From Aculops lycopersici (lineage: Eukaryota > Arthropoda > Arachnida > Trombidiformes > Eriophyidae): a stretch of 64,000 bases of DNA. The translations under genes were made by a program, and so were the position numbers. Below, in pieces: positions 29,808 through 43,240 of this stretch; the first letter of the stretch is position 1, and each line of letters starts with the position of its first letter. A model generated the notes under the pieces. The model did no database searches, was not told the origin of the DNA, and saw nothing but the letters and a program-made list of their open reading frames with translations. The stretch lies in the NCBI GenBank assembly GCA_015350385.1, contig WNKI01000001.1:201751-265750 (forward strand), read 5' to 3'.

Positions 29808-29813
29808 AATAAA
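29808..29813 (+). terminator. AATAAA polyadenylation signal of Rab3GAP2
   Basis: A canonical signal lies 96 bases after the stop codon of the 1647-residue gene. Confidence 0.6.
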
Positions 29814-29858
29814 ACTTCACCTCTTCTCGTCTAAATGACAACGGACAATCTTTAGTAA

Positions 29859-30434
29859 ATGAATCTAACCACTCGGCTTCGCTTACTTCTAGTCCCAAGT
29901 GTCGACTTCCTCTTAGTTTCTTTTTCTTTCTACTTCTCGCTTGCTTATTGCTACCTGCCGAGTTCACCTCTCGCAGCGACCAAGACAACAGCTAGAGTGG
30001 TAGCGGCGGCGCAACACTTCAGCTGGATGAGTAGTAAACCAACTGGCCCGCCAGGTGAGTCCACTTGTTGCCTCTGGACTCGATTGCCTCTTAAAATGAA
30101 TGGCCACTGGTCGTTCGTATGCTAGCTCGATTGTGTGCTTCAGTCTCCTCCTGTCCTCGCACTCCTTCCCTCGGATTGAACACTGACTCATGCAAGCCGA
30201 GCAGTGAATCTGGATCATTGTGTCCAGCTGTGTCCAGCTCTCGGTGTGCTCAGGAAGATTGCAAGAATTAATGCACTCCGTGGCCGGCATGTGAGGGTTT
30301 CAGGCGCGTTAGTTTTTGCAACACGAACAAAAACCACTGCGAAATCTCCGCACCGCACACACAATTTGGCTGGTCAGCGGCGTCGCGGATGTCTTATGTG
30401 TGCGCTCTTTGATATAGCCATTAGATTAATATAG
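29859..30434 (+). CDS. Possible two-exon short secreted peptide gene, weak
   Basis: An ATG at 29859 opens a hydrophobic leader-like stretch (LLVSFSFYFSLAYC) ending at a good GTGAGT donor after 30054. The remaining one-base phase is compatible with an acceptor at 30303 (TTTCAG), giving a basic 43-codon second exon that ends at 30434. The second exon has RQRRRG-like basic residues and two cysteines. Nothing is recognised. The supposed intron overlaps a cysteine-rich open frame on the other strand, so only one of the two readings is likely to be right. Confidence 0.25.
29964..30290 (-). CDS. Possible exon of a cysteine-rich secreted peptide, orientation uncertain
   Basis: The minus-strand frame reads ATECINSC, then about 19 residues, then HCSACMSQC and GKECED, followed by a charged helix-like segment and a dibasic KR. 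The spacing is C-x3-C-x19-C-x2-C-x3-C-x6-C. The first and last parts (C-I-x-x-C; C-x3-C with GK and CED) recall eclosion hormone, but its third cysteine spacing does not fit. A stop lies just upstream of the ATG and no signal peptide is attached, so a leader exon would have to lie further up on the minus strand. I did not find one. A downstream tail ends in a second cluster, CCLGRC. Confidence 0.28.
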   Translation of the reverse strand: MPATECINSCNLPEHTESWTQLDTMIQIHCSACMSQCSIRGKECEDRRRLKHTIELAYERPVAIHFKRQSSPEATSGLTWRASWFTTHPAEVLRRRYHSSCCLGRCER

Positions 30435-31002
30435 ACGAAGCACACAACTTTAGTGAGCGCATACTCGCTGCAATGCGAAGAGATTTCTGTGGCGACCAAG
30501 CAAAATCTCAATCTCGGCTACAATAACACGCCAGTGGAAGCGCCACCGCCGCTCGCTCACACAGGGAAGCCGCAAAAATTCCTTCCATCGCTCATTCGCT
30601 TACCTGTTGCACCGCCGCTCACTACACGCACGCCGATCGTAGTGAATCTTTTAGCTGGGTTCGCCGCTCGCACTCCTGAGATTTTGATGCATTTGCAAGA
30701 GCAAAGTATCATTTTTATTGTTCTTTTTAATCGAGCAACTCGATTTTAATCACAGTCACCTGTTTCATTAGCATACACCAGGTCAATATTCCAGAACCGA
30801 GAGCAACTTTTATTGTATTAGCACGTGCAGTTTTAATCGGACGCCAGTATTAATTCATGTTGTTTATATTAAAGAGTTTTTATTCGCCGCATTGAGGCGA
30901 ACTTCATTAAGCCAGCATGCAACTTGGCGCGGCAGTAGCAACCTGTTTATATCATAGCAAGATCGTCAGACTGTAATTAGCAAGCAACAAAAAGGGGAAA
31001 TC
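30435..31002. other. Upstream region of the Crumbs gene
   Basis: AT-richer DNA with no supported gene; probably the Crumbs promoter and 5' UTR. No TATA box at a convincing position. Confidence 0.45.
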
Positions 31003-34000
31003 ATGGAGGGAAAAGAAACGAATTGCGACTATACAGATAACACCCAGACGGAAGACACCGGAACCAGACCGCAATCAACACCCACAATGCAAGAGGCCGT
31101 TCAAAGCATGACAAGTCGACGGAAGCGCCGGCGACCAATGAGATGGCCGCAGGTCATCAAAACTCCAGTGCCAATCATACCAACCCTTCCCATCATTATT
31201 CTCATCATGACCTCGGCCAACTGTTACAGTCAGGCCGCAAATTCGCCAGCAACTAGTGTGCAGCAAACGCCAACTAGAGCCACAAGTGCACCGCTCATTC
31301 CGTCCAACCAACAAAACCCAAACTTGAACTCTATTCCAAATCCGACAATGCAACCCACAACATTAAACCTACCCTCTTTTGCTCCACCAACAAGGGCACC
31401 AGATGCTATTAGACGACAAGTAAGCGTGGGCAATGGCAGTCTCATGACAATTACTCCTGAGGCCACCATCGTCAACTTCAACGTTACTGTTCCACAAACT
31501 ACAAATGCGACCAGTATTCCACAATTGATATCAATCACTTCCACTACTCAAGTTCCGGCGCAACCGCCAACCTCATCTACGAGCTCAAATTCACCGCAAC
31601 CAAGCACGCCACAGTTGATACCGCAAGTTACACGGCAGCCAACAACACCGCAACCCATACCACCTTCACAACCTCAAGTAGACCATGAGCGACTTGTTGA
31701 TGCCAGAGATTTCTCTAATCTCAACGCCACTTTGACGCAACTACCTGGTAGCTCTAGCAACCCGACGACACCAATACCCTCGATGACCGACACAACAGAA
31801 TCAGTCTCAGCGACTCGAGCCACAACTCCTAGCACCCAAACTACCCCTACCGCCGCACCAACTACAATGACGACAGTAAGCATAACAACTCCAACACCCC
31901 AGCAGCAACCGCAGAGTCCAACGACACCTCCGACTACTCAGCCAATTCAGGTACCCAGCAGGCCACCTGAATCGAGGAGACTCATTAACACCCCGAACAC
32001 TCAAAGTCAACAAGCGACAGGTAGCACTTCTACCTATCGAGTTCTAAAACCAAAGGCCAGATTTAGATGCACAAAATCAGGGGACTGTCTTAATGGCGGC
32101 CTTTGCAACAATGGAACTTGTTTCTGTGCCCCCGGTTTCTCAGGCGAAGCTTGCGCTGACGACATCAATGAATGTCGCCAGGTTACCGGAGAGGAACCAT
32201 GTTTCAACGGGGGAAAGTGTATTGACCAAATTGCACATTATATCTGCGACTGCCCACAAGGATTTCGAGGTGACAGATGCCAGGAGTCGGTGGATATGTG
32301 TGCTGACAATCCATGCGAAAACGGATCCAAGTGTGTCAATCATCGCACTGACTATACCTGTGAATGTGAAGCCGGATGGGACGGGAAGAGGTGCGGACAC
32401 AATATTGATGAATGTGCCAACAGCCCTTGCCAAAACAATGCCACCTGTCATGATCTCACAAACGACTACAGGTGTGACTGTGGAGATTCAGGCTTCGAGG
32501 GCAAAAATTGCGAGGTGAACATCGACGACTGCGCCAGTAAACCATGTGGCCTCGGTGCAAAGGAATGTGTCGATCTAGTTGGCGATTACAAGTGTATCTG
32601 TCACGATGGTTTCACGGGCAAGAGGTGCGACAAGGACATCGATGAATGTGCTTCAAACCCATGCGAGAACAATGGAACTTGTATCCAGAAGTCTCATGCC
32701 CTTCAGAGTTTTTTTGGTAACCTCAGCGCACCGAGCATCGAGCATGCTATTTACCACGAAATGAACCAGCCAAGTGAGACTACGATAATGGCGGGTATAA
32801 GTAATATGTCACAGTATGCGGGCTATACCTGTCTTTGTAAAGAGGAGTACTATGGCGACCGATGCGAGGAGATGAAGAAATGTTACACCAAGAGTACCGC
32901 GGAGTTATGTAACCACCGGGAGGCTGAGTGCGTCAACGTCGGCTCCTCCTACGAATGTCTCATTAGTGCCTCCTTCGATGGCTCCAGTTCTGCCTTCTAT
33001 CGAGTTCCAGGCGAGTTCAAGCTCCGTGACATCTACGTCAAGTATAAGAGTTTCACTGATGGCCTCATTATCAGCTTTGAAGTGGCCAACCAATTGGATT
33101 TCAATGTTTCCAACTTGTTCTTCAATGCTAGCGGCATGCATATGAGCGGCGTCGCCCTGCAACAAGACGGACCCTCGGGACCTTTCGACGTCTTCTTTGG
33201 CGACCATGTGTTCAACGCAACTCTCGACAGTTCACTCGAGATCAAGTCGTTTACCCTGGCGAGGCCCTTGCAGGAGACTGGCCAGTATGCACCCTTCAAG
33301 GGGTGCCTTATGCAAATCCGGCTCAACAACATCCTCGTGCCACTTGTTGACTACGACACTTCGGGCTACTATACAACGCGAACGTTTGAGATGGTGGAGG
33401 CGCCGAGCGAGGTGGGCGTATGCCGAACCTGTTTCGACAAGGACTGCCAAAATTCAGGCCATTGTGATGCTGGTTCAGATCATTGCACATGCCCAGCAAC
33501 CTTCAAAGGTAACCTGTGTGAGATCGATGTCAACGAGTGTTTGGCACCGCGTCTCTGTTTAAATGGAGGAACTTGCGAGAATCTACACGGCGGATTCAAG
33601 TGTAACTGTAAAGAGGGCTACAGAGGTAAGTTTGTTTTGTTAAGCTGGCAAAGATGGTAGCACAACAAAGAGCCAAGTTTGTGTTGTGTAATTGTAAACC
33701 TGATCATCGTTTTATGCGTATGTTACGATTGTGTGCTAGCTCATGACTCAGCCCACAATCCATATCGATTGGTGGCAGCTTCGCGCTTCAACACAACTCG
33801 ATTTGTGTCGTTGCTATGCTAGAGTGTCTTTGTGTTTGCGAACATGATCCAAATATGAAATACTATCAAGACTCAAACTAGGTCGCCATTCTACAAGTTG
33901 CTAACCAGCCACTTTATCTGATATCCTTCACCAAAACTATTTTCCCTCTATTCCAGGCGAGAAATGTCAAGAAATCTACGACTATTGCAAGGCCAAACAA

Positions 34001-34643
34001 CCCTGTGGACCCGGAACATGTAAGTGATCTTCAAATTCTATTCTAATTCGAGAAATGACCACAAGAAATTTTATAAAACTAGCGAGCTAACCAGCAAATT
34101 GATCATCCAAAACCCACAGGTAAAAATGTAAACTCTGTCCAGGGACCTTACCAGTGCGAGTGTCCATCCGCATACTTCGGCAAGCGCTGCGAGGCTCGTC
34201 GTACCTGTTTAAACGAGTGCCACCGAGACCATGCCCACTGCGTCAACAACTCCACATGCGCCTGCCAGCCTGGCCGCCGCGAGGAGCGCATAATGTGCGA
34301 GTACGTGTCCAGCTGCGAACAGGTGGAGGGCGAGTTGTGTTTGCATGGCGGAAGTTGTCAAAATCTCGAGGCTGGCGGCTACCACTGTCACTGCCCGGAG
34401 CCATTCTACGGTCCTATCTGCCAGTATATTCTCGATAAGCCGCAATTCAATCTGATATTATTAATTGTGGTCACCTGTGTTGGCTTTCTACTCGCCGCCT
34501 GTGCAGTCGTCAGTCTGGTTGTCTTCCGCTCTGTTCGCAAGGCTCGCGCTACTTGCGGCACTTACTCGCCATCCACCCAAGAAAAGCATGGCAACTCCGC
34601 TAGTGATCTACTCAAACCACCGCAACCCGAGCGCCTTATATGA
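31003..34643 (+). CDS. crb: Compact Crumbs apical polarity protein
   Basis: Type I membrane determinant of apical polarity in epithelia and photoreceptors. Exons 31003-33625, 33957-34019 and 34120-34643 join in phase to 1069 residues. A basic n-region and a hydrophobic segment (PIIPTLPIIILIMTS) form a leader; an ATG at codon 36 may be the real start. A Thr/Pro/Ser-rich mucin-like segment runs to about residue 345. Six to seven EGF domains, several calcium-binding (IDECA, VNECL), precede a single laminin-G domain (about 32950-33430). About five more EGFs follow, and then one membrane span. The 40-residue tail is diagnostic: RATCGTYSPSTQE is the FERM-binding motif, and the C-terminal KPPQPERLI ends in the ERLI PDZ ligand for Stardust/PALS1. 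Drosophila Crumbs has about 30 EGF and several laminin-G domains, so this is a strongly reduced version. EGF 6 has an insertion of about 45 residues. Confidence 0.94.
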
Positions 34644-35300
34644 ACTCACCTACCACCTGATACAAATGATTTTAATTACTTCGCTCATGATTCACGGATA
34701 GAAATGCCATATGAATTAGAGTACTCCAAACGAAACTTTGGAACTGAGATCCAAACTAATTAGCAAAGTTCAAGCACCAATATTGTGGCCATTCAATCAG
34801 GACTCGTCATCCTGATTCTCGAAGCAGACAAATTTGATTCCACTACAATAGCTGAACGTCGACAGCCAATCTAATTAGTGACCCGCGCAACAAACACTCC
34901 CTACCATCGACGAGAGACCAACTCGGCGTTGGTGCGACTTTGAACAAGAGACCGCCAATGAACTACTTAATCAAAACAAGCAAATCAAACTCACCTCGCC
35001 ACGAGGACGCCAACTAGACAGGATATTTAATAAATGTTACTATTCATCACATCGGACTCGTCGTCGTTTGCATGCTCCCAATTTTTGTCGTTCTATTGGC
35101 TTTCTCTTGTCGCACATATACATACAAGGGAACAACCACTACAATTGAACTCTGCAACTGACTGGTTGTTAGGAATGGAATGAATGCACTTTATTCGCAT
35201 GAATCGACCCGAAAACGCCCGCCCAATGACGTGGCCCTAGGAAGGTTACGCAACGGCTTTCGCCTAATGGCCCCGACAGGACAATAAACTTTCACTTGCA
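34644..35300 (+). other. Crumbs 3' UTR with polyadenylation signals
   Basis: AATAAA occurs at 35029-35034 and again at about 35283-35288 after the Crumbs stop codon. Either could end the transcript. No open frame of note is present. Confidence 0.5.
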
Positions 35301-38300
35301 CATTCGAATGGCCAGTTCAGTCCAGACTGGCGAGCTCTTTTTTACTTCCGCCTTCGCTTTCCCTATTTCCCTCGCATTCGTTCTCGGTTTGCCCAGCCAC
35401 GAGATGGCCATCGCTCATGATCACGAACGCCGGTCTTGCCAAACGGGGCGCCGAAGTGCGTCTCCGGCGTCAATTGTCCGCGCGTTATGTGTGCGGTCTG
35501 GCTGCATGAGTCGTAAAGTCGCGCCTTAAAACGCCACCTCGTCTGCTCAACGGCCAACCAACCGACTGACCGATCGACAGTCAGTCTCAGGAGAGCGAAT
35601 CTAATGGTCCAAGCGACAAAGCGGATGGCGCTTTGCCTAGTCGATGTGGTTGGCGGAAAATCGATGGACTTTTGTTAATGTTTGGCCCGCAACTGAAGTC
35701 CCCAAAGTCATCGGGAGACTTGAGCTAACCTGCACACAAACACCGGCACTGAAACTAACACAAACATACACATACACATACACCCACCATGGACTCCCGC
35801 CGTCCGCACTCCCGATTCACCAACTTGGCGGTGCCTTTCTTACTCGCAGACAAAACCTTAATACCGCCGCCATTCGCGATGGCGTCTGCCGTGCAACCGG
35901 CTTCTCAAGCCTTTCGATCCAACTCTCTTATTTTCTAGAGGTCTTATCTGATGTCTGCAAGCCGGAAAGACGACGCATCCGCTTAATGTGGCAGCAGTTT
36001 CGTCGAGGTTGCTGCTGGTGCGGCGCCGTTGGCAGGAAGGCTTGCCAACTGGTCACTAGCGCTTCCGGCTACGTTCTTGGTGCCAACTGAAGCGTGGCTG
36101 CAGCGTGGAGGCGTAAAAGTTCTCCACACTCACCTCGTCGGTCGCCCGGTTTCTCGGTTAGTCGTTCTGCCCTTCGGACGGTCGGCCAAACATTTCGGGC
36201 GCCCGAGCGAGCGGAACCAAGCGAAGAGAGAAAATTGCTCCCAGTCTCTCGCCGCTTGCTCGTCAAGATATGAACGCACGGCGGATCGACACTTCCGGCC
36301 TCGAGTTCTCAGAGGAACGTTTGCTCATCTTGTTTGGTCTAAAATAACTCGCCACCAGGAAGTGGGGATGCAAATGTGCGCCGGTAAGCCAGCGGCACAC
36401 ATTTGGGAAGCGGGGAATTTCAATGAGTTTCTGGCGAATTTGGGCTCGGGCGACGCTCTGATTGTCGTGAGCGGCTCAATTTTTGCTTGCTCGCTGAATG
36501 GGCTCCAGCTTACGACTCGCTGGCTACAAGGAGATTGACGAGGCCAAGCCAACGAGCCACGATTACCGACTGGCAGGTGGATTGATCAATCGATGGCCTT
36601 TTTTGCCAGCTAACAACGACGACGCCGACGCCGACTACTTTTGGCCGCTCTTTTGTCGCCGATCATTCAGGTGGTCGAGTTTGCTTCCGCCGGGCGACTC
36701 ATTAGCGGCTCGCATTACGCTCCACGAAACTTGATCGACTGGTGAGCATCGGATTGCTGGCTTGCCAACTCTCGTCCCATTAATCCAAATGGGACTAGGA
36801 GCATTGCTGACATTCAGATCTACCATCGATGCAAATTGAAACAAGTGGGTGGCCTTCAGAGATGACTGCACGCCCACTTCGGCATAACCATCACCACCAC
36901 CACTGGCACCAGAGGCCTGGTTCAATCTGTCGAGATTGAGAGGCGTGTCTATGAAAGATGATCGCGAGTCAAGGTCGTCGGGGCGCAATGAGCGAGAGCG
37001 TCGGAGTTAAAGGTCGTCCAAGTTGGCGGCTTGAAACCTGCCGACCACTCAACTGCAGGTGCGAGTGCCGGAAGAACGGGTTAAAGTGAGCGCGAGCTGA
37101 GAGTTAAAGAGGAAAGGGATGGGAAAAACAATCGATTGGAGGTAGTGAATCAATGATCTAGTCGACGGAAGCGGAAGCAGAAGCCGGCCAACTCTTGGCG
37201 TATGGATCCTGAACGCTGAACGCTTGTACACTGCTCAGCTACTTTACGCTCGAGCGGCCTAATTGTCTTCCTCGCTTGGTGCTGGGGTTTTGTTTCGTCA
37301 CAAGCTCGAAAGCCTCTGAATCAACTCCCCTCCCGCTAGCTGCACTCTCTTTGGGTGGCGGCGAGAGTGCCGAGTTCAGTTTGGATCCCGCCCGCTAGTT
37401 GCCCGAACCTTCGCTCGACAAACGGAACGCCAGCTAAGTCGAGGAACTTGTGCTGCACCAAGCGTAAGCCGGCGGTTTGGGGCAAACTCTGATTGGCTGC
37501 AAAGTGGTCGCGTGCAATTTATCCAAATGGACGGCCATTGAGGCAAATCTCGCCTAAATCGGATTGGATTGAAGCGAGGCAAGGCGAGGCGAGGCGAACT
37601 AAACGGGATAGGATCTATTCTTGACCCGTTGACTTGGCTTCACTCAAAACGGACCATGAGGAAGCTAAAGAATGGGTTCGATCGATCGATTGGCGGATAT
37701 CATGGACTCGAGTCGATGGGAGCGTGTCAGCAAGAGCTTTGCGTGGTCCCAGATTCTCACTTTGGCAAGTCCATCGAACCAACTGATGGGCCGCTGGCAA
37801 ACATTTCACTGGTAGATCGGATTATAGCGACCACATGAACTTGGCGTGTTGTCATAATGTCGCCAAGTCTATTTGATTCATGCTTCCCGCGCTTCGGCTA
37901 TGACTACAACAGCCACCACGAGTGATATCCGCACGACAAAACGACAACTGTCGGGTAGCGCAACTTAACCTAGTTGGCCCTTTAGCCAGTCCATTGGTCA
38001 ATTTGACTCAGTGCCTGCCACTTGGCTTCCGGCTTCATGTTCTCGTCCAGTCGCACTGCCAATCGGCTCACATCCTCTCGCCGCAAACCCAGCAACTAGC
38101 TGGCAGTTTGTCGCCCACTTCCGCTATCAGTGGCTCCCAGCTCAGTGGTAACTGCTTATCTCTTCGCCCCGATCGCCGGCCAGTGGGAAGTCGGTCGCCG
38201 GAAGGCGGCTGAGCTTCTTCCTCCAACTCTGGCGAGCGGCGGCGAGCAACCACTTTGCGCTCTTCCAGCGCCAATTGATCGTCAGCCAGTCGGTCGGCTA

Positions 38301-41300
38301 GCCGATCGCCTTAGACCCGCCGGGTCGCTTGACGGAAGCTGACTGCCAATCAATTAGACGACATGCAGCAGACGAGAATCCAGCGCACAAGACTCTCGCT
38401 TGTCTGGCTCGCCGCTAAGAGTTGTCATGTCCCTCGCTCGTCGTATCTCCTATCTCGTCTCGTTGCTCACTTGGATTGGTGGCCGATTGGTCGGGCTATC
38501 GCTTTGGCTAATGCGGGCCCACTGGCCCGCATCCAGCGACCGACGTGATGCGCATACACGTCGCTCCCTTCCAGCGAGCAACTCGGCAAGCCAGTGAAAC
38601 CCGAGCGCACGAAGACATAGGCTCTGGCTAGAGGAAAGGAATGCTCCCACTGCTCTCACCGCTTGCGAGCTCATTGTGTGACAAGCCAGTCAGCGTTGCC
38701 GCCGCTCCGAGCCACTGAGACTTTGAGCCGCAAGGGTTAGCGGGCTTGACATCGAAGCGCTCGATTTCCACTCGTGTGTTTGGATTTACTTGTGGACTTG
38801 GCTCGTGGTAGTGGAAACGGCGGCGCTCAACATCTAGTCAGTCAACTCAACGCTCGGCAACTAGCTTGCCAATTGCTCTGCGATTGACTCAGTGCATCGA
38901 TCAGCCACTTGTTTTCCGCGTTCGCTGCTCTACTTTTCTTTCACTCGCGCGTTCGGAGTACAAAGCCAAAGGGCAATGCACAAAACGCCAACGACGAGTT
39001 GAGAGTTAGCTCCAGCCTCAAGGGCAAGCAAAACTTTCAGAAGCTCTTTTCCTCTTCTTTTCTCTCTCCTCCTCCCCTCAGTTGCCTTAGAAAGTCTCGC
39101 GAACTGGAGCTTTTTGAGGCGCAACTGACGGCTACGAGCTTCAGGTTTTTGCGCCAGTCGTCGTCGTTTGCTCACTTCATTGTTCCCCTGTGTCTCGTGG
39201 GATTTGAGCTAGAGAGTCACGCCCACACGCGAGTCGAGCTTCCGAAAGGAGGCCGGTCGAAACGAGAACGCCGAAAGAGAGCGAGAGAGCAGCCAATCAA
39301 AGAGACACTCGCAAACTCCGCGGTTTGAACAAAGACTACGCCTCGTACTCAGAAGCCCGACTTCCGGTTGGCGAGCAGAACAAAGAGCCGAGTTAATGAG
39401 GCTGATTTTCAATTTCCATCGATCATCTGGGCAAGTTGCTAGTGTGCACAGTGGTTGTGGTGGTCGTGTTGTTGGGCGAGCAAGTTGGGCGCCGCGTATA
39501 TGCATTTCCAAATGCCCTCTCCGCTCTCATTTTTCTCTTGCAAGTTTGCCTAATAGCTGTCTGAGCGACGGAAGTTGGCGGCTCGAGTGGCCGAGAGTCA
39601 GACGAGGAACGCTGATATGTTGACTTGGGCGAGGAATGAAGTTGCTACTCGCTAACCACTGGGCAACTGGCAAGCTAAAATTGCTAAGCTCGCCAGTGCA
39701 GATTGCTCATCTTTCGGGCCGGAGAGCAAGTTTGTATGCGAGCAAGCAACTTCCGCTCGCTGGGCTTGTAATTTCGACTAAATCACTCTATTTGCATAGC
39801 GCCAATCGTTGCCTACTTTGAGTATCGTGGCAACAATCGTTGCATTGAGCTGGAGCTCTTGATACGCCGATTCGAGCCGAGCCTCTCCTCCGGCCTCCGT
39901 TGCGACCACCGCCTACCAACCCAAAGCTAAACTAAGTAGCTGGCGCTTGGGAACCTCAACGCCAAGGTCACGGGCCGATGCGTTTCGCCAAAGAGACTTT
40001 ATCCAGGCGTCGCGTCTGCTTGGCGGAACCTCGATGTCGTGAGCACCTCGGGGGTCCATCGGCAATTGTAATGGACGCTGACTGCTAGTCGGCCGGAAGA
40101 CTGCTGGCTACTGCTACTTTCGCTGCTAGTGTGGCGGCCACCACTACCACTTACCAGGTGAGTGGCTCAGCGTTAGAGTGTCTCCATTTGATTCACGACG
40201 TGCGGCCGTAAAGTTGGCGGCTCGCCGAGTAGCGGCCAGCATCCAGCCAACAGGATGGTGCCTCCATTTCCAGTTGGCGACAGATTTTCAAGTCGCTATT
40301 CGACCCAACAGTCGTCCACCAACTTAACGGCAAGCTCAAGCAACCGGAAGGGCTGACCCAGCGTCAGACTCGATCAGGTCGAGAGGCAAGGTCAGTTTGG
40401 GTCCAGTTTCTAGCTTACTACCATACGTTAACTGTGGTTCCCACAGCAAGCAGTACATTCGAGTTACTCAGCTCTCTCGCCAACCTTAACGGAACTTTTG
40501 CTAACCCTAGCCAGAAGCCAACACGAAGCCATTGGCCTAATTAATCAGCAATAAGCTGAGTTTCCATTTGCATTCCATTCGCTTAACGAGTTAGTATCTC
40601 GTCTCCCAAACTGCCGCTTTCCTTTTGAGACTCGTTGCATCGACCAATTTGCAGAGATGAGCCCGGCTTTATGACGCCTAAGTTACATTGCGGGCAAGTT
40701 GGTTTGTTAGAATCAACTTGCCAGCCAGTGAGCTCAGGCGAAAAGCGAGCAGCCAGTTTGCGCGCCCCTCTAGGTTTGAACCTCAAATTTATGAATTGTA
40801 TATCGTTGGATTCAGCTCGATGAGCTGTTTCATAATGTGTAGGTTTTGGGCCCAGTTTTTTATTTCTTTTCTTCGGATTCTAAATATCTCATAGGAAAGC
40901 GGCGCGCAACGGGCGATTGCATCGCGCTTTAGGAGAAATCGTCAATTTCGGAGGCTTATATCTTGGAAACGGGAAAGTAAACATCAGTTTCGTGATCAAA
41001 GTCAAAATCTCATACTCAGACACACCAATTGCATCTGGTCCTCGTTTATCGATGACAACCGCGCCGACTAAACAAGAAACAGTATTGCCGCTCTCTTGTG
41101 ATGCTCAACTATTTGTTGTGATGTTACAAGTGCCAGGCTGCGAACAAACTACAAGATTGCATCTGGCGCCGGAAGTTCCTTATAGCCTACGAAAGCCAGA
41201 AAACTAACTGGTTTGGTGATGGTTGTCAGCGGTCGTGTTGTATTGTCGCGGTGACCATCGTTGTCATGTTAAATGTTTAGTGCTGATGCTCAAGGTTGTT

Positions 41301-43213
41301 GAGGTCAGCGACGCGAGCTCGACTCGTTTGTTGCCGTGGGTCTCAGTCGGAGTTGGAATTGGAGTCCGAGTCAAAGTGGGAGTGGAAGTCACAGTCGAAA
41401 AGCAACGCTTAGTTTCCGGTGCAACCAGACGACTCGCTGTGCTCTCGCCGCACTTCCGGACGACAGGTCAGCTTGCAAGGTTGACTGTGTGCTGAGTTGT
41501 TTCTAGTTTGGTTACAAGAAGCAAAGCGCGACTCTCTATCTTTCTCTCGACAGATGAGCCGAAACCAAAGTACCAAACTCAGCGGCAGAACCATCGAGTT
41601 GGCGAACAGAACTTCTGTCGCTGTCTGTTATCTCCTGATTCAATTTTGCGCCCGAAGATAAGATCTCGGCGCTTGCTTGTCGTCGGAGTCGTCGTCGTTG
41701 TAGTGGTTGTCGTGGTTGCGGCGAAAGTAAAAGCGCCGAGCGCATTCCCGACTTCGCCAACTAGCCAGCGGAAACGACAACTGGCGCACGATTCTCGCTC
41801 CTGACTCATTTAGTCGCTAACAGAAGCGACAAGCCGACAAGTAAATCAATGCACCACCAACTGGCAAGCTAGCTAGGAGGCGAGGAGCGAGCTAGCTACA
41901 ATATCGATTGGCGTTGTGTCAGCTCTGCGTGGCCATTTCCAGTGTGCCTCTGTCTCTGTTATCGTGGCACTCGTTCTCCTTTTCGCCCTCGAGTCAGACT
42001 TCTCTACCACTACCAGGCCCCTGAACTCGAGTGGGCGACTTGCCCCGGAACTTCTGTCCCGCCCGAATCCTCGGGAGCGCCTCTCATCCGTCTCAGCCAA
42101 TTAGTTGGCGGGCAAACCACTTGAGATACGCTTGTGTTGTGGGCGGGTGGGCGTGGATTGCTCTCTCTGTTCGTCAGAAAAATTGATCGAGATGGGAAAG
42201 CTGGAATTGCCACAAGAAGGAGACGAAGAAGGAAAGGAAAGTTTGGTTTGCTAGTTAGTTGTTTAGAATCAGCATAGCGTCTGTTGCTCCAGAAAAAATC
42301 GACTTACGAAGCGGCAGACACAGAACGCCGCCATATTTGACCCGCTAACAAATGCATCACTTCGGCCCCTCACCTGCTGACCGACTCTTTTGGCAAGCTA
42401 GCTGGCCTTTCCCCTTGTAATGATTGTCTCGTGGTTCTCATATTGCCGCAGAATGGATTACGTTGCATCTAGCATAACCTCGCTTCTCTGGCCGCGAATC
42501 GCTCGAGGCCAGCGACATTCATCATCCGGCGGAACAAACGCCAAGTTAGCTGGTCGACGAGCTGAATCAACTCAACGCCGCTGGCCAAGTAAAACTTAGT
42601 CTAGAGTGGAGTGGGAAGGAGTCGTCGTTCGGCAGTGAGAACTTTGCGAGCGCCATTGGATTCGACGAACCGGAAGTCTTAGCATCGGCGCCGCCAATAC
42701 GACCGTCCGGAGAGTGTGATGCTGATGCCACTTCCGGCTGGCAAAATGAGAATAATTTCGCTCGTGTGGCTTTCACATTCGAATGGGTCGCTTTCCGCAA
42801 GTGAGCTGGTGCAAGCTCAGACGAGAGCTTGAGTGGCGCACAAACTAAAGGAGTCGGTCGGCATTCATCATTCGCTAGATGGTTGGCCACTAGTTGGTCT
42901 TGCCGGGAAGCTGAGCGGATAGCTTCCATTAACCAAAGACCCGAATCTCGAGTACTCGACTTGCTGCCGGATGATAATGAGGGTCACTCTTCGGTTGGAT
43001 AGGCGAATGGAAAGCGGCTGCCGAATGCTAATTGAATCTTGTGGCTCGCTAACTCTCGGTTGGCCATCCGTTCAGCTGGCGGTCGCATAGACGGCGACCA
43101 CGACAATGATGACGAGCAAGACGAGGATCAACACTAAGAGCATCGAGTCACTCGGTCGGAGCAAACTTGGCGCAACTTGAGTTGGCGCCTCGGTTATGAT
43201 TGTTATTGCCCGA

Positions 43214-43240
43214 GTTGTTGTTGTTGTTGTTGTTGTTATT
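43214..43240. repeat. TTG trinucleotide repeat
   Basis: About eight to nine TTG units in non-coding DNA. Confidence 0.85.

Noticed and set aside
36635..36988. 117-codon minus-strand frame with fairly protein-like composition
   Set aside because: It lacks an ATG at its start, has a stop just upstream without a splice acceptor, and matches no family.
38511..38532. Nine-base perfect hairpin with a four-base loop
   Set aside because: Too short for a microRNA precursor and not followed by a T run; expected by chance in 64 kb.
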